Part shown: positions 26,052-35,366 of the stretch, piece by piece
Position numbering within the stretch: position 1 is the first letter of the stretch
How the letters are laid out: every line of letters begins with the position of its first letter
Source: CAWBUW01 sp963792075
GTDB lineage: Bacteria; Chloroflexota; Anaerolineae; Anaerolineales; UBA4823
Assembly: GCA_963792075.1 (NCBI GenBank)
Contig: CAWBUW010000012.1
Span: forward strand, 1-64,000
Direction of reading: 5' to 3'
DNA length: 64,000 nt
Notes under the pieces: model-generated
What the model was told of the DNA's origin: nothing
Seen by the model: only the letters and a program-made list of their open reading frames with translations
The model's database searches: none
Made by a program: the position numbers and the translations under genes

Positions 26052-26987
26052 TCACGAATCAAAATTGATTCTCTCCTTTTCAACTACCAACGGGCGATTT
26101 AATACCTGTGTGTAAAGAGCGCCAATATACTCACCAACAATCCCGAGGAAAAATAGTTGGATTGCACTAAAAAAGAATAATCCAATCACAATCGGAGCAG
26201 AGCCCAATGAAAAACTATTCCAATTAATTAATTTATAAACGAGATAAAACGCCCCAACCAGAAAGCTAAAAAAAGCAACGGCAAAGCCTAGCATTGTCGC
26301 TAACCGCAATGGGACCCTCGAATGATTGGTCATTCCTAGCATGGCCATATCGTATAATGTATAAAAATTATTCTTTGTTAGGCCGCGTTTACGCTTGGGT
26401 TGGTCATACGTTATAACCGCTCTTTCATACCCCAACTCTACAATTAGACCACGGAAATAGGGGTAGGGGTCCACTAATGTACGCAGCATTTTGATAACTT
26501 CCTGGTCAAAGAGCCCAAAACCAGTGGCATGCTCAACAAGAGGCATTTCCGAGAGAGCTTGTAAAGTACGATAATATAAAGTTCGTAAAGCAAAAAAAAT
26601 AGGGGTTTCTTCACTATGAGTTTTTACACCCAAGACAACTTTAAACCCCTCTTCCCATTTTTTGATAAACTGAGAGATGAGAGAGGGCGGGTCCTGCAAA
26701 TCGGATGCTATCATTATTACTGCATCACCATATGCTTGCTTCAAACCATAGTATGGTGAACGGATATGGCCAAAATTCCTATTGTTGAGAATTACTTTCA
26801 CACGTTTGTTCCTGGATGCCAAATTTCGAAGGATTGGTACTGTACCATCGGTGGATGCATTATCGATAAATATGAGCTCAAATTCATAGTCACTTAAATT
26901 TGCCATGACCTCCAAAATTTGATTATATAAATCCTCGACATTATCTTTCTCGTTATAACAAGGAGCAACAATGCTGATTAGTTTCAA
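26052..26987 (-). CDS. GT2 polyprenyl-phosphate glycosyltransferase (DPMS/ArnC-like)
   Basis: A 311-residue membrane glycosyltransferase. The GT2 domain has SIVAPCYNEKDNVEDLY, FIDNASTDGT, RNFGHIRSPYYGLKQA and the DLQDPPSLI metal site (DXD-like); two C-terminal helices follow (FAVAFFSFLVGAFYLVY, VIGLFFFSAIQLFFLG) and the GEYIGALYTQV motif. Such enzymes load a sugar on undecaprenyl phosphate at the inner membrane. I start at TTG 26987: GGAGGGG precedes it by 7-9 nt, and it lies 2 nt after the stop of the ThDP enzyme gene, whereas the longer frame would overlap that gene by over 130 nt. It is the last gene of the CDP-sugar operon and might carry that sugar. Confidence 0.92.
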   Translation of the reverse strand: MKLISIVAPCYNEKDNVEDLYNQILEVMANLSDYEFELIFIDNASTDGTVPILRNLASRNKRVKVILNNRNFGHIRSPYYGLKQAYGDAVIMIASDLQDPPSLISQFIKKWEEGFKVVLGVKTHSEETPIFFALRTLYYRTLQALSEMPLVEHATGFGLFDQEVIKMLRTLVDPYPYFRGLIVELGYERAVITYDQPKRKRGLTKNNFYTLYDMAMLGMTNHSRVPLRLATMLGFAVAFFSFLVGAFYLVYKLINWNSFSLGSAPIVIGLFFFSAIQLFFLGIVGEYIGALYTQVLNRPLVVEKERINFDS

Positions 26988-26989
26988 AG

Positions 26990-28705
26990 TTACGTCCCCT
27001 CCATATCCAATGGTTTGACAAAAGGTTCCATCTCTGCAATAGTATGACCAAAAGCAAGTTTTGGGTAGGCATTTGCAAAAGTATCGATGAACACTTCTAA
27101 TAAAAATGGTGATTTGGGATTTTGCCACAACATTTCTAGCCCCTTTTGGATATCTTCCGGGTTCGCAACCGAGTGGGCAGCAATACCATAGGCTCGGGCT
27201 ACTTTCGTAAAATCAGGTGCCGAATATCCCCAATAAGTGGATTGATAACGTTCGTCAAAATAGCTTTGTTGAAATTGACGTACCATCCCAAGGCTATGAT
27301 TATTTATAATTATTATTTTTAGGGGAAGGTTATTACGAACTACCGTTTGCAGCTCTTGGATATTCACCTGGAATCCGCCATCACCTGCAATCATAACAAC
27401 GGGCTGGCCAGGATGGGCAAGGGAAACGCCGATAGCCGCTGGCAAAGCAAAGCCCATCGCCCCCATCCCCCCAGAAGTCATGAACCGCTGATTTAAACCG
27501 ATCTCGAGCGATTGAGCAGCCCACATTTGATGGTTTCCCACATCCACAACGAATGCTGCTGCCCTTTCTGACGCCTTTGATATCTGATGCATTAAGGAAT
27601 TTGGATTGACACCCGGTATATTCTTTAGTTCAGCGACATCTGGCCACTCATTCCGAAGAGATTCAATCTCGATTAACCAGTCGCTGTGTTCCTGAAAATC
27701 TTGATTGCTCGATTGTTTAATCACTTCGTCAAGAAATGGATCAAGGTGTGCCAAAATAGTAGAGCAGCCTTGAACTCTGTTGTTGAGCTCCCCTGGCTCA
27801 CAATCCACATGGTATATTTTTTTATCTCCTTTGAAAGCAACCGCGTTAGCGCCGGTTTGCCTTATATCCAGGCGACTTCCTAATACAAGTAGCAGATCAG
27901 AACGAGCTATCGCTAAATTTACCCACCGATTGCCATACGACCCAAGCAAACCTATACGCAGCGGATTAAGATACGGCAGTGCATCCACCGCCATCAACGA
28001 ATTTACAACAGGTATTTTGACTAATTCTGCAAATTTTCTAAATTTATCGATTACTCTCGCGGAGCGTAAACCTCCGCCGGCAAGAATGAGCGGACGTTTG
28101 GCCTGTTTAAGATCCCCAATTAATGATGGAATAATTTCACGGTTGAAGTCATTCCTATCAGGTCTTACTTGCTGGATAGACGTAGTAATATTCGCTCTTT
28201 GAATATCCATTGGGATATCTAACAGTACAGGGCCAGGTCTACCCGAGCAGGATAATAAGAAAGCCTTCTCCAAAAGGCCGGGAAGTTCATCTGCCGAATT
28301 TACCCGCCAAGCGGCCTTTGTAATTGGCGAAACTATAGACACAATATCTGTTTCCTGGAATCCTAATTGGCGAATTCTCCGATCACCTTTTTGTTCGTTT
28401 AGATTAACTTGCCCAGTGATGAAAATCGCCGGATAAGAATCAAAAAAACAACTTCCTATTCCCGTTATTAAATTTGTGGCACCTGGGCCGCTTGTAGCCA
28501 ATGCTACACCTGGTATTCCAGTTATCCGGGCCACACCTTCTGCCGCGAAAGCGGCTGCCTGTTCATGATGAACACTTATGATCTGAATATTTCCCTGACG
28601 ATGGAGGGAGTCAACCAAATGTGTGATCATGCCGCCTATTAATTCAAAAACAGTACGCACACCTTGGGCATACAAAAATTCAGTAATGTAATCTGACGCT
28701 TTCAT
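26990..28705 (-). CDS. ThDP-dependent enzyme, YerE-like (acetolactate-synthase superfamily)
   Basis: A 571-residue thiamine diphosphate enzyme with the three-domain layout of acetohydroxyacid synthase. The ThDP-activating Glu is at about 48 (VHHEQAAAFAAEG); the pyrophosphate/Mg motif GDGGFQVNIQELQTVV...IINN spans about 441-469. Its place beside rfbF, rfbG, rfbH and a flavin reductase, rather than with ilv genes, points to YerE: that enzyme of Yersinia moves the acetyl unit of pyruvate on to C4 of CDP-3,6-dideoxy-4-keto-glucose in yersiniose synthesis. The identification of substrate is inference; a plain acetolactate synthase remains possible, but no small subunit is nearby. Confidence 0.85.
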   Translation of the reverse strand: MKASDYITEFLYAQGVRTVFELIGGMITHLVDSLHRQGNIQIISVHHEQAAAFAAEGVARITGIPGVALATSGPGATNLITGIGSCFFDSYPAIFITGQVNLNEQKGDRRIRQLGFQETDIVSIVSPITKAAWRVNSADELPGLLEKAFLLSCSGRPGPVLLDIPMDIQRANITTSIQQVRPDRNDFNREIIPSLIGDLKQAKRPLILAGGGLRSARVIDKFRKFAELVKIPVVNSLMAVDALPYLNPLRIGLLGSYGNRWVNLAIARSDLLLVLGSRLDIRQTGANAVAFKGDKKIYHVDCEPGELNNRVQGCSTILAHLDPFLDEVIKQSSNQDFQEHSDWLIEIESLRNEWPDVAELKNIPGVNPNSLMHQISKASERAAAFVVDVGNHQMWAAQSLEIGLNQRFMTSGGMGAMGFALPAAIGVSLAHPGQPVVMIAGDGGFQVNIQELQTVVRNNLPLKIIIINNHSLGMVRQFQQSYFDERYQSTYWGYSAPDFTKVARAYGIAAHSVANPEDIQKGLEMLWQNPKSPFLLEVFIDTFANAYPKLAFGHTIAEMEPFVKPLDMEGT

Positions 28706-28735
28706 AGTCGTTATTTATGTCCTTAAGAGTAAAGA

Positions 28736-29803
28736 TTATTCGTTTACTTTTGGGTTTCTATTTATAACATAGGATATGGTCTTTTGGAGTGCTTCAACCA
28801 AATCTACCGTTTGGTGTAATCCCAGGTCAGATGTTGTTCTCTTTATCGATGGGATATAGCGCTCTGGCTGTTTTCCAAGAATTTTAGGTTCCGATATCAA
28901 AATTTGAGGTTTGGGTTCGAACTGATCAGCCACCAATTTAGCCAGCTGCGCGATGCTGATTGCATCTTCTGACCCAACATTGTAAGGATAGCAGGATTTG
29001 CCATGTAATAAAATCGTCCACAACCAAATCACCATATCAGCTGCGTAAAGGTAGGATCGATAAGCTGTGCCATCTCCCTTCACCTGAATTGGCCCTCCAT
29101 TGATGCCATCACGGATGAAGTTCCCAATTGCGAAATCCGCATCTAATGGTAAATACGGCCCCACAAAAGCAAAACAGCGAGCAATTTTTACTTCGAATCC
29201 TGCCTGGCGGGAAACAAGTGCACAGAGGATTTCGGCCGAGCGTTTTCCTTCACCGTAGGCAGATAGCGGATCCATAAGGTCGGGTGCTCCTGGAAATTCT
29301 TCAGATAACAAGGGCATTTCAGAAGGCTGCCGACCGTATACTGCACCGGAGCTTGTCAGTAAAAATTTCTGGGCCCCACACAGTTGAGCAAAGTGAAGAG
29401 TACGGCGAGTCCCTTCAACAATTGTTTCATACAAAGTTAGCTGCTGCTCTTTAATAAGTCTGGAATTGTGCTCAGTTGCAGCATGGATTATGTACTTGAA
29501 TTTCCCGGAAGGGAAGATAAAATTACGTACATCGCCAGCATAAAGCTTTATCGCTGAATAAGAAGCGATATGAGGCGCCTTTTGTCTGAAAGCATCAGGA
29601 TCTCGGGTTAATATAACTACATCAACCCCCAGATTATAGTGTAGGTCCGCCCATACCAGGCTCTCTAAGAGCCAACACCCAAAGAATCCCGTTCCTCCAG
29701 TAATAAAAATCCTTTGGCCCCGTAAATCTTCCCACAGATGATGGGTATATTCAAGAATATAATCGAGGTCTTCCCAGAGAAGATTTGCTGTGGCTGGCAT
29801 CAT
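28736..29803 (-). CDS. Extended SDR (NAD-dependent epimerase/reductase family)
   Basis: A 355-residue short-chain dehydrogenase with Rossmann motif IFITGGTGFFGCWLL (about 34-48), Ser in LLTSSGAVYG and catalytic YxxxK in SAYGEGKRS. Its ATG overlaps the TGA of the flavin reductase gene (ATGA at 29800-29803); a longer frame reading into that gene is not supported. In the CDP-sugar pathway this position would suit the final reductase (YerF-like, reducing the branched-chain carbonyl) or a CDP-abequose/paratose synthase (RfbJ/RfbS-like). Sequence alone does not decide; the ThDP neighbour favours the first. Confidence 0.85.
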   Translation of the reverse strand: MMPATANLLWEDLDYILEYTHHLWEDLRGQRIFITGGTGFFGCWLLESLVWADLHYNLGVDVVILTRDPDAFRQKAPHIASYSAIKLYAGDVRNFIFPSGKFKYIIHAATEHNSRLIKEQQLTLYETIVEGTRRTLHFAQLCGAQKFLLTSSGAVYGRQPSEMPLLSEEFPGAPDLMDPLSAYGEGKRSAEILCALVSRQAGFEVKIARCFAFVGPYLPLDADFAIGNFIRDGINGGPIQVKGDGTAYRSYLYAADMVIWLWTILLHGKSCYPYNVGSEDAISIAQLAKLVADQFEPKPQILISEPKILGKQPERYIPSIKRTTSDLGLHQTVDLVEALQKTISYVINRNPKVNE

Positions 29804-30531
29804 TCCCACGCATCGATCCTGATCTGATCCAGAGGCACCTGGAGCGCTCGAAGGTTGTTGGAAAAAGCTTTCAACATAACTGGCGGACCAGACAGATAAT
29901 AAAAAGAATGAAACGGATTGGGTAGGTATGCCCAAATTGTTTCGATTGCTAAGCGCCCTATCCTTGGTTGGAAGTCGACGCTTAAAGAGGATGGATCAGG
30001 TGGCATTTCAACAAAATAATATGGGTGAAAGCGTAATACAGACCGGCTGATTTTCGTTAACATTTCTCGATAAATGAGCAGATCAACACTTTGCGCCCCA
30101 TAAAAGAGGTGAATATCATGAGCATGGCTAGGGGTTAGCGCTTCCAAAAACGCGCAGAAAGGTGTAATTCCCGTTCCACCCGCAATTAACGCAGTTGTAT
30201 TTTCACCATCTACCACAAATTCACCATATGGGAGTTTAATCCACACCTGTTTGCCTTCGACCAACTCGCGCTCCATGCGCCCCGTGAACTGACCTTTGAC
30301 CGCATAGGAGATCCGCAATCTATCACGAACTTGTGGGGAGCTGGCAATCGAAAATGCGCGCGAATCCGGCCAAAATCCACTGGGGTCATATTCGTCCAGC
30401 GCCAGGTGTAAAAACTGCCCCGGTCGAAAAACTGGCAGGGTCTTCTCGGGAACTAATTCCAGGGTGTACACACCGCTGCCGTGATTTACGATTCTTTGTA
30501 CCACGCAGCGTAGTTTGCGGATCACTGCCAC
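29800..30531 (-). CDS. FAD/NAD(P)H reductase lacking a ferredoxin domain, E3-like
   Basis: A 243-residue ferredoxin-NADP reductase-family protein: FAD motif SRAFSIAS (about 57-64), nicotinamide motif AGGTGITPF (about 117-125) and a C-terminal SGPPVM block. In CDP-ascarylose and related pathways E3 (AscD/DdhD) passes electrons from NADH to the iron-sulfur E1 enzyme. Those E3 proteins have an extra N-terminal plant-type [2Fe-2S] domain of about 90 residues, which is missing here. The start is GTG 30531, 2 nt after the E1 stop, with GAGG upstream. Its position between E1 and the SDR supports the E3 role; electrons may go through a separate ferredoxin. Confidence 0.87.
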   Translation of the reverse strand: MAVIRKLRCVVQRIVNHGSGVYTLELVPEKTLPVFRPGQFLHLALDEYDPSGFWPDSRAFSIASSPQVRDRLRISYAVKGQFTGRMERELVEGKQVWIKLPYGEFVVDGENTTALIAGGTGITPFCAFLEALTPSHAHDIHLFYGAQSVDLLIYREMLTKISRSVLRFHPYYFVEMPPDPSSLSVDFQPRIGRLAIETIWAYLPNPFHSFYYLSGPPVMLKAFSNNLRALQVPLDQIRIDAWE

Positions 30532-30533
30532 AT

Positions 30534-31844
30534 TTAGCCTCTTTCACCATTCATGAATCTTGTAAACACAGATGCGATCCATTCTAATTGTGAGGCTTTA
30601 ATCCCTGGGTATAAACCTATGAAAAAGGTATTGTTCATGATGATATCGGTGTTGGTAAGGTCGCCAACGATCCGGCATTCAATATCCTCAAAGGCAGGAT
30701 GTCTTAATAGATTACCGCTGAACAAGTTTCGAGTCTCAACACGGTTTACTTCCAAAAAGCGAGTTATCTCGTTGCGAGAAAAACCCGCATCTGGCTTTAC
30801 CGTGATAACAAATGAGAACCAAGCAGGATCTGAATTAGGTACAGCCCTGGGTAAAATTAGACGATCCTCATAAGGCAGCAGCATTTCCATCAATACTCGG
30901 AAGTTTGCTTTACGGGCGGCAATAAACGATGGCAGTTTCCTTAACTGAGCTACACCGATGGCTGCCTGCATATCAGTTACTTTGAGGTTATAACCAATGT
31001 GGCTGTATACGTATTTATGGTCATAACCGTACGGCAAGCTGCCGAATTGTTGGCTAAAGCGCTTGCCACAAGTGTTGTTCTCTCCTCCTGAACAGTAACA
31101 ATCCCGTCCCCAATCGCGGATTGAACGAGCGATTTTCCCCAAAAGCTCATCATTGGTTACCACACATCCGCCCTCACCCATTGTGATATGGTGGGCCGGG
31201 TAAAACGAGTGAGAGGCAATATGTCCGAAGCTACCTGTAAGTTTGTCACGATACGTGGAGCCAAGTGAGTCACAATTATCTTCCACTAACCAAAGGTTGT
31301 GCTGCTTAACTAAATCCAAGACAGTATCCAGATCAAATGGGACACCAAGTGTATGAGCCATCATGATCGCTCGGGTTTTTGGACCTACAGCTTGGGTTAA
31401 TCTATCAGGTATGGCAGTATAATCGCCGAGGTTTACATCCACAAACACGGGGATCAGCCGGTTCTGGATGATTGGTGCCAACGTGGTTGGAAAACCTGCC
31501 GCGACAGTCAGCACCTCATCCCCTGGCATCAAGCGTTTCTTGCCCAATTTTGGTGAGGTCAACGCTGTCAGCGCTACTAGATTAGCTGACGAACCTGAAT
31601 TGACCAGGAGTGCATCAGATAAGCCCAAGAACTCGGCAAACGAACTTTCAAACTCCTCAGCATAACGATTGGCGGTCAAGAAAAAGTCTAAACTAGCATC
31701 CACTAAGTTAATTAATTCATCTGCGTCGAAAACTCGTCCTGCATAATGAACTCTATCGACCTCGGGATCGAAAGTATTTCCAGAAAATTGCTCCTGGTAG
31801 TATGCTTCCACCAAGCTTAAGATTTGTTCACGAAGTGTGCTCAT
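30534..31844 (-). CDS. rfbH: CDP-6-deoxy-4-keto-glucose 3-dehydrase E1 (RfbH/AscC/DdhC)
   Basis: A 436-residue PMP-dependent iron-sulfur dehydrase of the DegT/DnrJ fold. It removes the C3 hydroxyl of CDP-6-deoxy-4-hexulose together with an E3 reductase. Diagnostic residues are present: His at 218 in HSFYPAHHITMGEGG, where aminotransferases have the PLP Lys, and the cluster ligands Cys191, Cys249, Cys251 and Cys259, spaced C-X57-C-X1-C-X7-C exactly as in characterised E1. The overlap of 17 nt with rfbG upstream shows tight coupling. This is the strongest marker for a 3,6-dideoxyhexose in the surface glycan. Confidence 0.96.
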   Translation of the reverse strand: MSTLREQILSLVEAYYQEQFSGNTFDPEVDRVHYAGRVFDADELINLVDASLDFFLTANRYAEEFESSFAEFLGLSDALLVNSGSSANLVALTALTSPKLGKKRLMPGDEVLTVAAGFPTTLAPIIQNRLIPVFVDVNLGDYTAIPDRLTQAVGPKTRAIMMAHTLGVPFDLDTVLDLVKQHNLWLVEDNCDSLGSTYRDKLTGSFGHIASHSFYPAHHITMGEGGCVVTNDELLGKIARSIRDWGRDCYCSGGENNTCGKRFSQQFGSLPYGYDHKYVYSHIGYNLKVTDMQAAIGVAQLRKLPSFIAARKANFRVLMEMLLPYEDRLILPRAVPNSDPAWFSFVITVKPDAGFSRNEITRFLEVNRVETRNLFSGNLLRHPAFEDIECRIVGDLTNTDIIMNNTFFIGLYPGIKASQLEWIASVFTRFMNGERG

Positions 31845-32820
31845 GGATCCGTAAAAACTCCTTATACCAGTTAATCGTGCGAATCAGCCCCTCATCTAAA
31901 GTAAACAACGGTTTCCAGCCTAAATCACGGCGCGCTTTTGCAGCATCTAAGTACTGTAATCGGATCTCATTGGATGTTTCATTGCGTATTTCAGGTTTGA
32001 GCTCCGACCCCATCAGCATCAGGATTTTTTCCACCAGCTCAAGCACCGTGATTTGCAACTCATTAGAGAAATTAAAGGCTTCACCTCGCAAGGTGGGGTT
32101 TTGGGCTAAGTTTTCGGCCAAAGTCATATAAGCTGCTGCCCCATCTTCCACGTAAAAATAATCCCGCACAAATTTTCCGTCTGATCGGATGAGTGGGCGC
32201 TGCCCGCGTTGAATGGCACGAATAGTACCAGGGATAATTCGGTTCCAATTGAGGTCTCCGCCTCCATAGAAATTACCGCAGCGTGTAATCGTTACTGGCA
32301 ATCCATAGGTCACTGCATAAGTATGGGCGATCAGATCAGCACAGGATTTGGATACATCATAAGGGTGCTGACCTTGGAGTGGAGTGGCTTCATCATAAGG
32401 CAATTTTTCCTGGTCGCCATAGGCTTTATCTGAAGAAGCAATTACGATTTGATCTACCTTAGGGCTGCGCCGACAGGCTTCCAACAATGACCATGTTCCC
32501 CCAATATTCGTTTCAAATGTAGATACCGGATTGCGGTTCGCGATTGTAACAATTGTCTGAGCGGCAAGGTGGATGACTGTTGCGACCTCGTATTCACCAA
32601 GAACACGTTCCAATAGAGCCTGGTCACGCACGTCACCTCGTACTACTTTAAGCCTGTTTGTTAAGTTCTCATAAATCATTCTCGATTGAGGTACCCAATC
32701 ACGGACCAGACAGACAACATCAGCTCCGGCATCGAGCAAACGCTGAACCAACCACCCACCAACCAGGCCAGTCGCGCCGGTGACAAAAACAGGACGGTCC
32801 AGCCAAAAAGATTGTGACAT
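31828..32820 (-). CDS. rfbG: CDP-glucose 4,6-dehydratase
   Basis: A 330-residue SDR that converts CDP-glucose to CDP-4-keto-6-deoxyglucose. Visible motifs: VFVTGATGLVGGWLV (about 9-23), HLAAQTIV, ASSDKAYGDQEKLPYDE, catalytic YDVSK (Tyr-Lys) and TRCGNFYGGGDLNWNRIIPG, a hallmark of RfbG. ATG 32820 overlaps the rfbF stop (TAATG) and has GGAAGG 7 nt upstream; the longer open frame through rfbF is rejected. It is the second step of the CDP-sugar pathway. Confidence 0.95.
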   Translation of the reverse strand: MSQSFWLDRPVFVTGATGLVGGWLVQRLLDAGADVVCLVRDWVPQSRMIYENLTNRLKVVRGDVRDQALLERVLGEYEVATVIHLAAQTIVTIANRNPVSTFETNIGGTWSLLEACRRSPKVDQIVIASSDKAYGDQEKLPYDEATPLQGQHPYDVSKSCADLIAHTYAVTYGLPVTITRCGNFYGGGDLNWNRIIPGTIRAIQRGQRPLIRSDGKFVRDYFYVEDGAAAYMTLAENLAQNPTLRGEAFNFSNELQITVLELVEKILMLMGSELKPEIRNETSNEIRLQYLDAAKARRDLGWKPLFTLDEGLIRTINWYKEFLRIHEHTS

Positions 32821-33590
32821 TACCAAACCTTCCATGGGGCTTGGCCAGAAGCCCATAATTTCTCGAGATTTTGGACATCCCGAATTGTATCCATGCATTG
32901 CCAAAAGCTATCGTGTCGGAAAGCGATTAATTGACCTTCGTTGGCCAAGCGTTCTAATGGGCCTTTTTCCCAAATGGTTTCATCTCCGTCAATGTATTCA
33001 AAAATTGCCGGTTCAAGAACAAAGTATCCACCACTAATCCACCCTTCGCCAAATTGTGGTTTTTCGGTGAAATTTTTCACGACATCCCCTTCAAAATTTA
33101 TCTCCCCAAAACGTGATGGAGGGCGTACAGCCGTAACTGTAGCAAGCTTTCCGTGCTTATGGTGGAATTCGAGTAATTTATTTATGTCAATATTTGAGAC
33201 GCCATCCCCGTAAGTAACCATGAATGTTTCTTTTCCGATCCACTTCGACATACGTTTTATTCGTCCGCCAGTTTGGGTAGTAGCCCCGGTATCTGCAAGA
33301 AAAACAGACCAATCTTCATGATTGTTTATACCAAGAACATCAACGTTACCAGAGTTCAAATGAACTGTTAAGTCGCAATGGTGGTAATAGTAATTCAGGA
33401 AATAAGATCGAATTATCTCCGCCTTATACCCCATCGCGATACCGAAATCCTTAATCCCATATTTAGCATAGATTTTCATGATATGCCAGAGCATGGGTTG
33501 CCCGCCAATTTCCACCATGGGTTTCGGCCTCACAACAGTTTCTTCTTGCAAACGGGTTCCCAACCCACCAGCCAGGATAATTGTTCTCAT
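32820..33590 (-). CDS. rfbF: Glucose-1-phosphate cytidylyltransferase
   Basis: A 256-residue nucleotidyltransferase that makes CDP-glucose from glucose-1-phosphate and CTP. It has TIILAGGLGTRLQEET (about 3-18), RPKPMVEIGGQPMLWHIMK, VTYGDGVSNIDI (metal-binding Asp) and RPPSRFGEI. It is full length for RfbF/AscA/DdhA. It is the first gene of the seven-gene CDP-sugar operon. An 82-nt gap without a clear promoter separates it from the membrane glycosyltransferase upstream. Confidence 0.96.
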   Translation of the reverse strand: MRTIILAGGLGTRLQEETVVRPKPMVEIGGQPMLWHIMKIYAKYGIKDFGIAMGYKAEIIRSYFLNYYYHHCDLTVHLNSGNVDVLGINNHEDWSVFLADTGATTQTGGRIKRMSKWIGKETFMVTYGDGVSNIDINKLLEFHHKHGKLATVTAVRPPSRFGEINFEGDVVKNFTEKPQFGEGWISGGYFVLEPAIFEYIDGDETIWEKGPLERLANEGQLIAFRHDSFWQCMDTIRDVQNLEKLWASGQAPWKVW

Positions 33591-33672
33591 AATTTTATCA
33601 TCCTAAAACGCACTCTTTTGTCATCTTGCTGATAAATCCTTTTAAAAATGGGTAACAACGCTTCATCTAAGG

Positions 33673-35178
33673 TTATGGGAATAAGCCAGGATCACATTCT
33701 CCGTAAACATACGGACCAATATTCCTGGTTTCACATCGTTCTAAATATTTTATATACTGCACATCAGCCTCATTTAAAAATTTTGAGTTGGCAACGAATA
33801 TAAACGACTTATCAAAAGTTGTGCCAGGATCCCAGTAAGTAGTAAAATTTAGGTGAGTATCCAAAATATATTCAAGATCAATAGCCGTAGCCCACCATTG
33901 AGTAACAAATGGTCTTTTCTCGATTTGAGTAGATAACAAATTGCTTATTTTGTTCAGCGCCAGGATGTTTTTTGTTGGTTCAAACAGGGTGACATCCCGA
34001 AACGGATATGTTATATTTATTTTTTGGGCATTGTAAAAGGACAGGATAACCAATATAATCACATATATACTCATTCCAGATCGCCGGATTTGAGCTGACA
34101 CGAATGGAAGAGCAAGAGCAATAATGATAAATAAAATCGAAATAATGTAATAGCGCGCCCAACCATTTGAGAAAATAACCCAATATATTGTATAAACTGT
34201 GATGGTTACTGCGAGAGCATTGAATAGAAGAAATACCCTTTTATCTTTTCGGACCACGATCCCAATTCCTATAAGAATCAGGAATATGGCTGGTAAAAAT
34301 ACGCCAAAACGACTTTGAATAAGATCAAAACGTTCAGCGATTTTTTCGATCGAAATTTTGTCAGATGTAACTCCTAATGTGAAGACGAAATTTAAATATT
34401 GAGCCCAATAATCCACATAGCCTGTGAGACCGAGTGTGATCAATTTCCATATTTCAAAAAGAACTATCGGGATGATAAAGCCCAAAGAAATCAAGGAACA
34501 GGCACGAAAATTGGCAATGACGCTTTGTCTAAAATTTTTCCTATGGTGAATAAAGTTGTAGAGAATAATATATAACAAGAAAGAGGCAAACGGAAGAAAA
34601 GCGATTAATTTTGCATGAAAGGCAAGAGAGAATAGGATACCGGTTAATAAAAGATTACCCTTGCTTTCGCTGTCAAAATATACCAACATTGCGAGTACAA
34701 TCAGTAAAGCAGCAGGAATTTCTCCTAACAGCGCATACCAATGTTCAAAATGATAGGCCATAAATATATAAGATAAGAAGAAGAAGGTAATGATAGCTAA
34801 TGTTAAATGCGCTGTATTCTCGAAGAATCTGTTCAAATAAATGCCAATAATAAGTAATAAGAGTGCCCAAAGACTAACAATGGTCACACCAGGGGCCCAG
34901 TAAGTATTCCCCACAAGTTTAATTACCAGGGCTGCAGGTAGAATTATAGATGGGCCGGTACCTAATAATGGATCGAATAATATTAAGGAATATTCTGCCT
35001 GATTGGCCTGTAATGTCGATGCATATCCCGAACCATCAGCCAGGTTCTTAGCTACAACAGCGTGAAAAGCATCATCTCCACAACAAATCCCTTTTGAGAA
35101 AACCATGCCTAATGAAATGAGAATAAAAGAAATAAAAACAAGGATCTGAACCCAGATGAATAATGTCTTTATTTTCAT
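33673..35178 (-). CDS. Polytopic membrane glycosyltransferase-like protein (PMT/ArnT type)
   Basis: A 501-residue protein with about 11-12 hydrophobic helices. After the first helix comes CCGDDAFHAVVAKNLADGSGY, resembling the acidic first periplasmic loop of GT39/ArnT-like lipid-linked sugar transferases. It ends in a soluble tail of about 100 residues. Base composition is strikingly A+T-rich compared with the housekeeping genes. ATG 35178 has GGAGAG upstream; the 7-codon extension to TTG has none. Possible role: transfer of a lipid-linked sugar at the outer face of the membrane. Confidence 0.78.
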   Translation of the reverse strand: MKIKTLFIWVQILVFISFILISLGMVFSKGICCGDDAFHAVVAKNLADGSGYASTLQANQAEYSLILFDPLLGTGPSIILPAALVIKLVGNTYWAPGVTIVSLWALLLLIIGIYLNRFFENTAHLTLAIITFFFLSYIFMAYHFEHWYALLGEIPAALLIVLAMLVYFDSESKGNLLLTGILFSLAFHAKLIAFLPFASFLLYIILYNFIHHRKNFRQSVIANFRACSLISLGFIIPIVLFEIWKLITLGLTGYVDYWAQYLNFVFTLGVTSDKISIEKIAERFDLIQSRFGVFLPAIFLILIGIGIVVRKDKRVFLLFNALAVTITVYTIYWVIFSNGWARYYIISILFIIIALALPFVSAQIRRSGMSIYVIILVILSFYNAQKINITYPFRDVTLFEPTKNILALNKISNLLSTQIEKRPFVTQWWATAIDLEYILDTHLNFTTYWDPGTTFDKSFIFVANSKFLNEADVQYIKYLERCETRNIGPYVYGECDPGLFP

Positions 35179-35366
35179 TCTTCTCTCCGCAAATTCCAAC
35201 CGGTCATAAAATATCTAGAAAACGCAATCATTTTTTATTCAACGGTTTTTCACCCAGATCATTTATAAGTCTAATCAGGTGGCTCTTAAAATACCCAGGA
35301 AAAAAATTCTTCCCAAAGTGCCGATTTCCTTCAACCATGTGATTACACAGAGGAGTAAAAACCTCA

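Noticed and set aside
26990..28705. Acetolactate synthase IlvB of branched-chain amino acid synthesis
   Set aside because: No ilvN or ilvC is near, and the gene is embedded in a CDP-sugar operon. It is not fully excluded, so the call says YerE-like.
30534..31844. Ordinary DegT/DnrJ sugar aminotransferase
   Set aside because: The PLP-binding Lys is replaced by His and the four iron-sulfur Cys residues are spaced as in E1 dehydrases.
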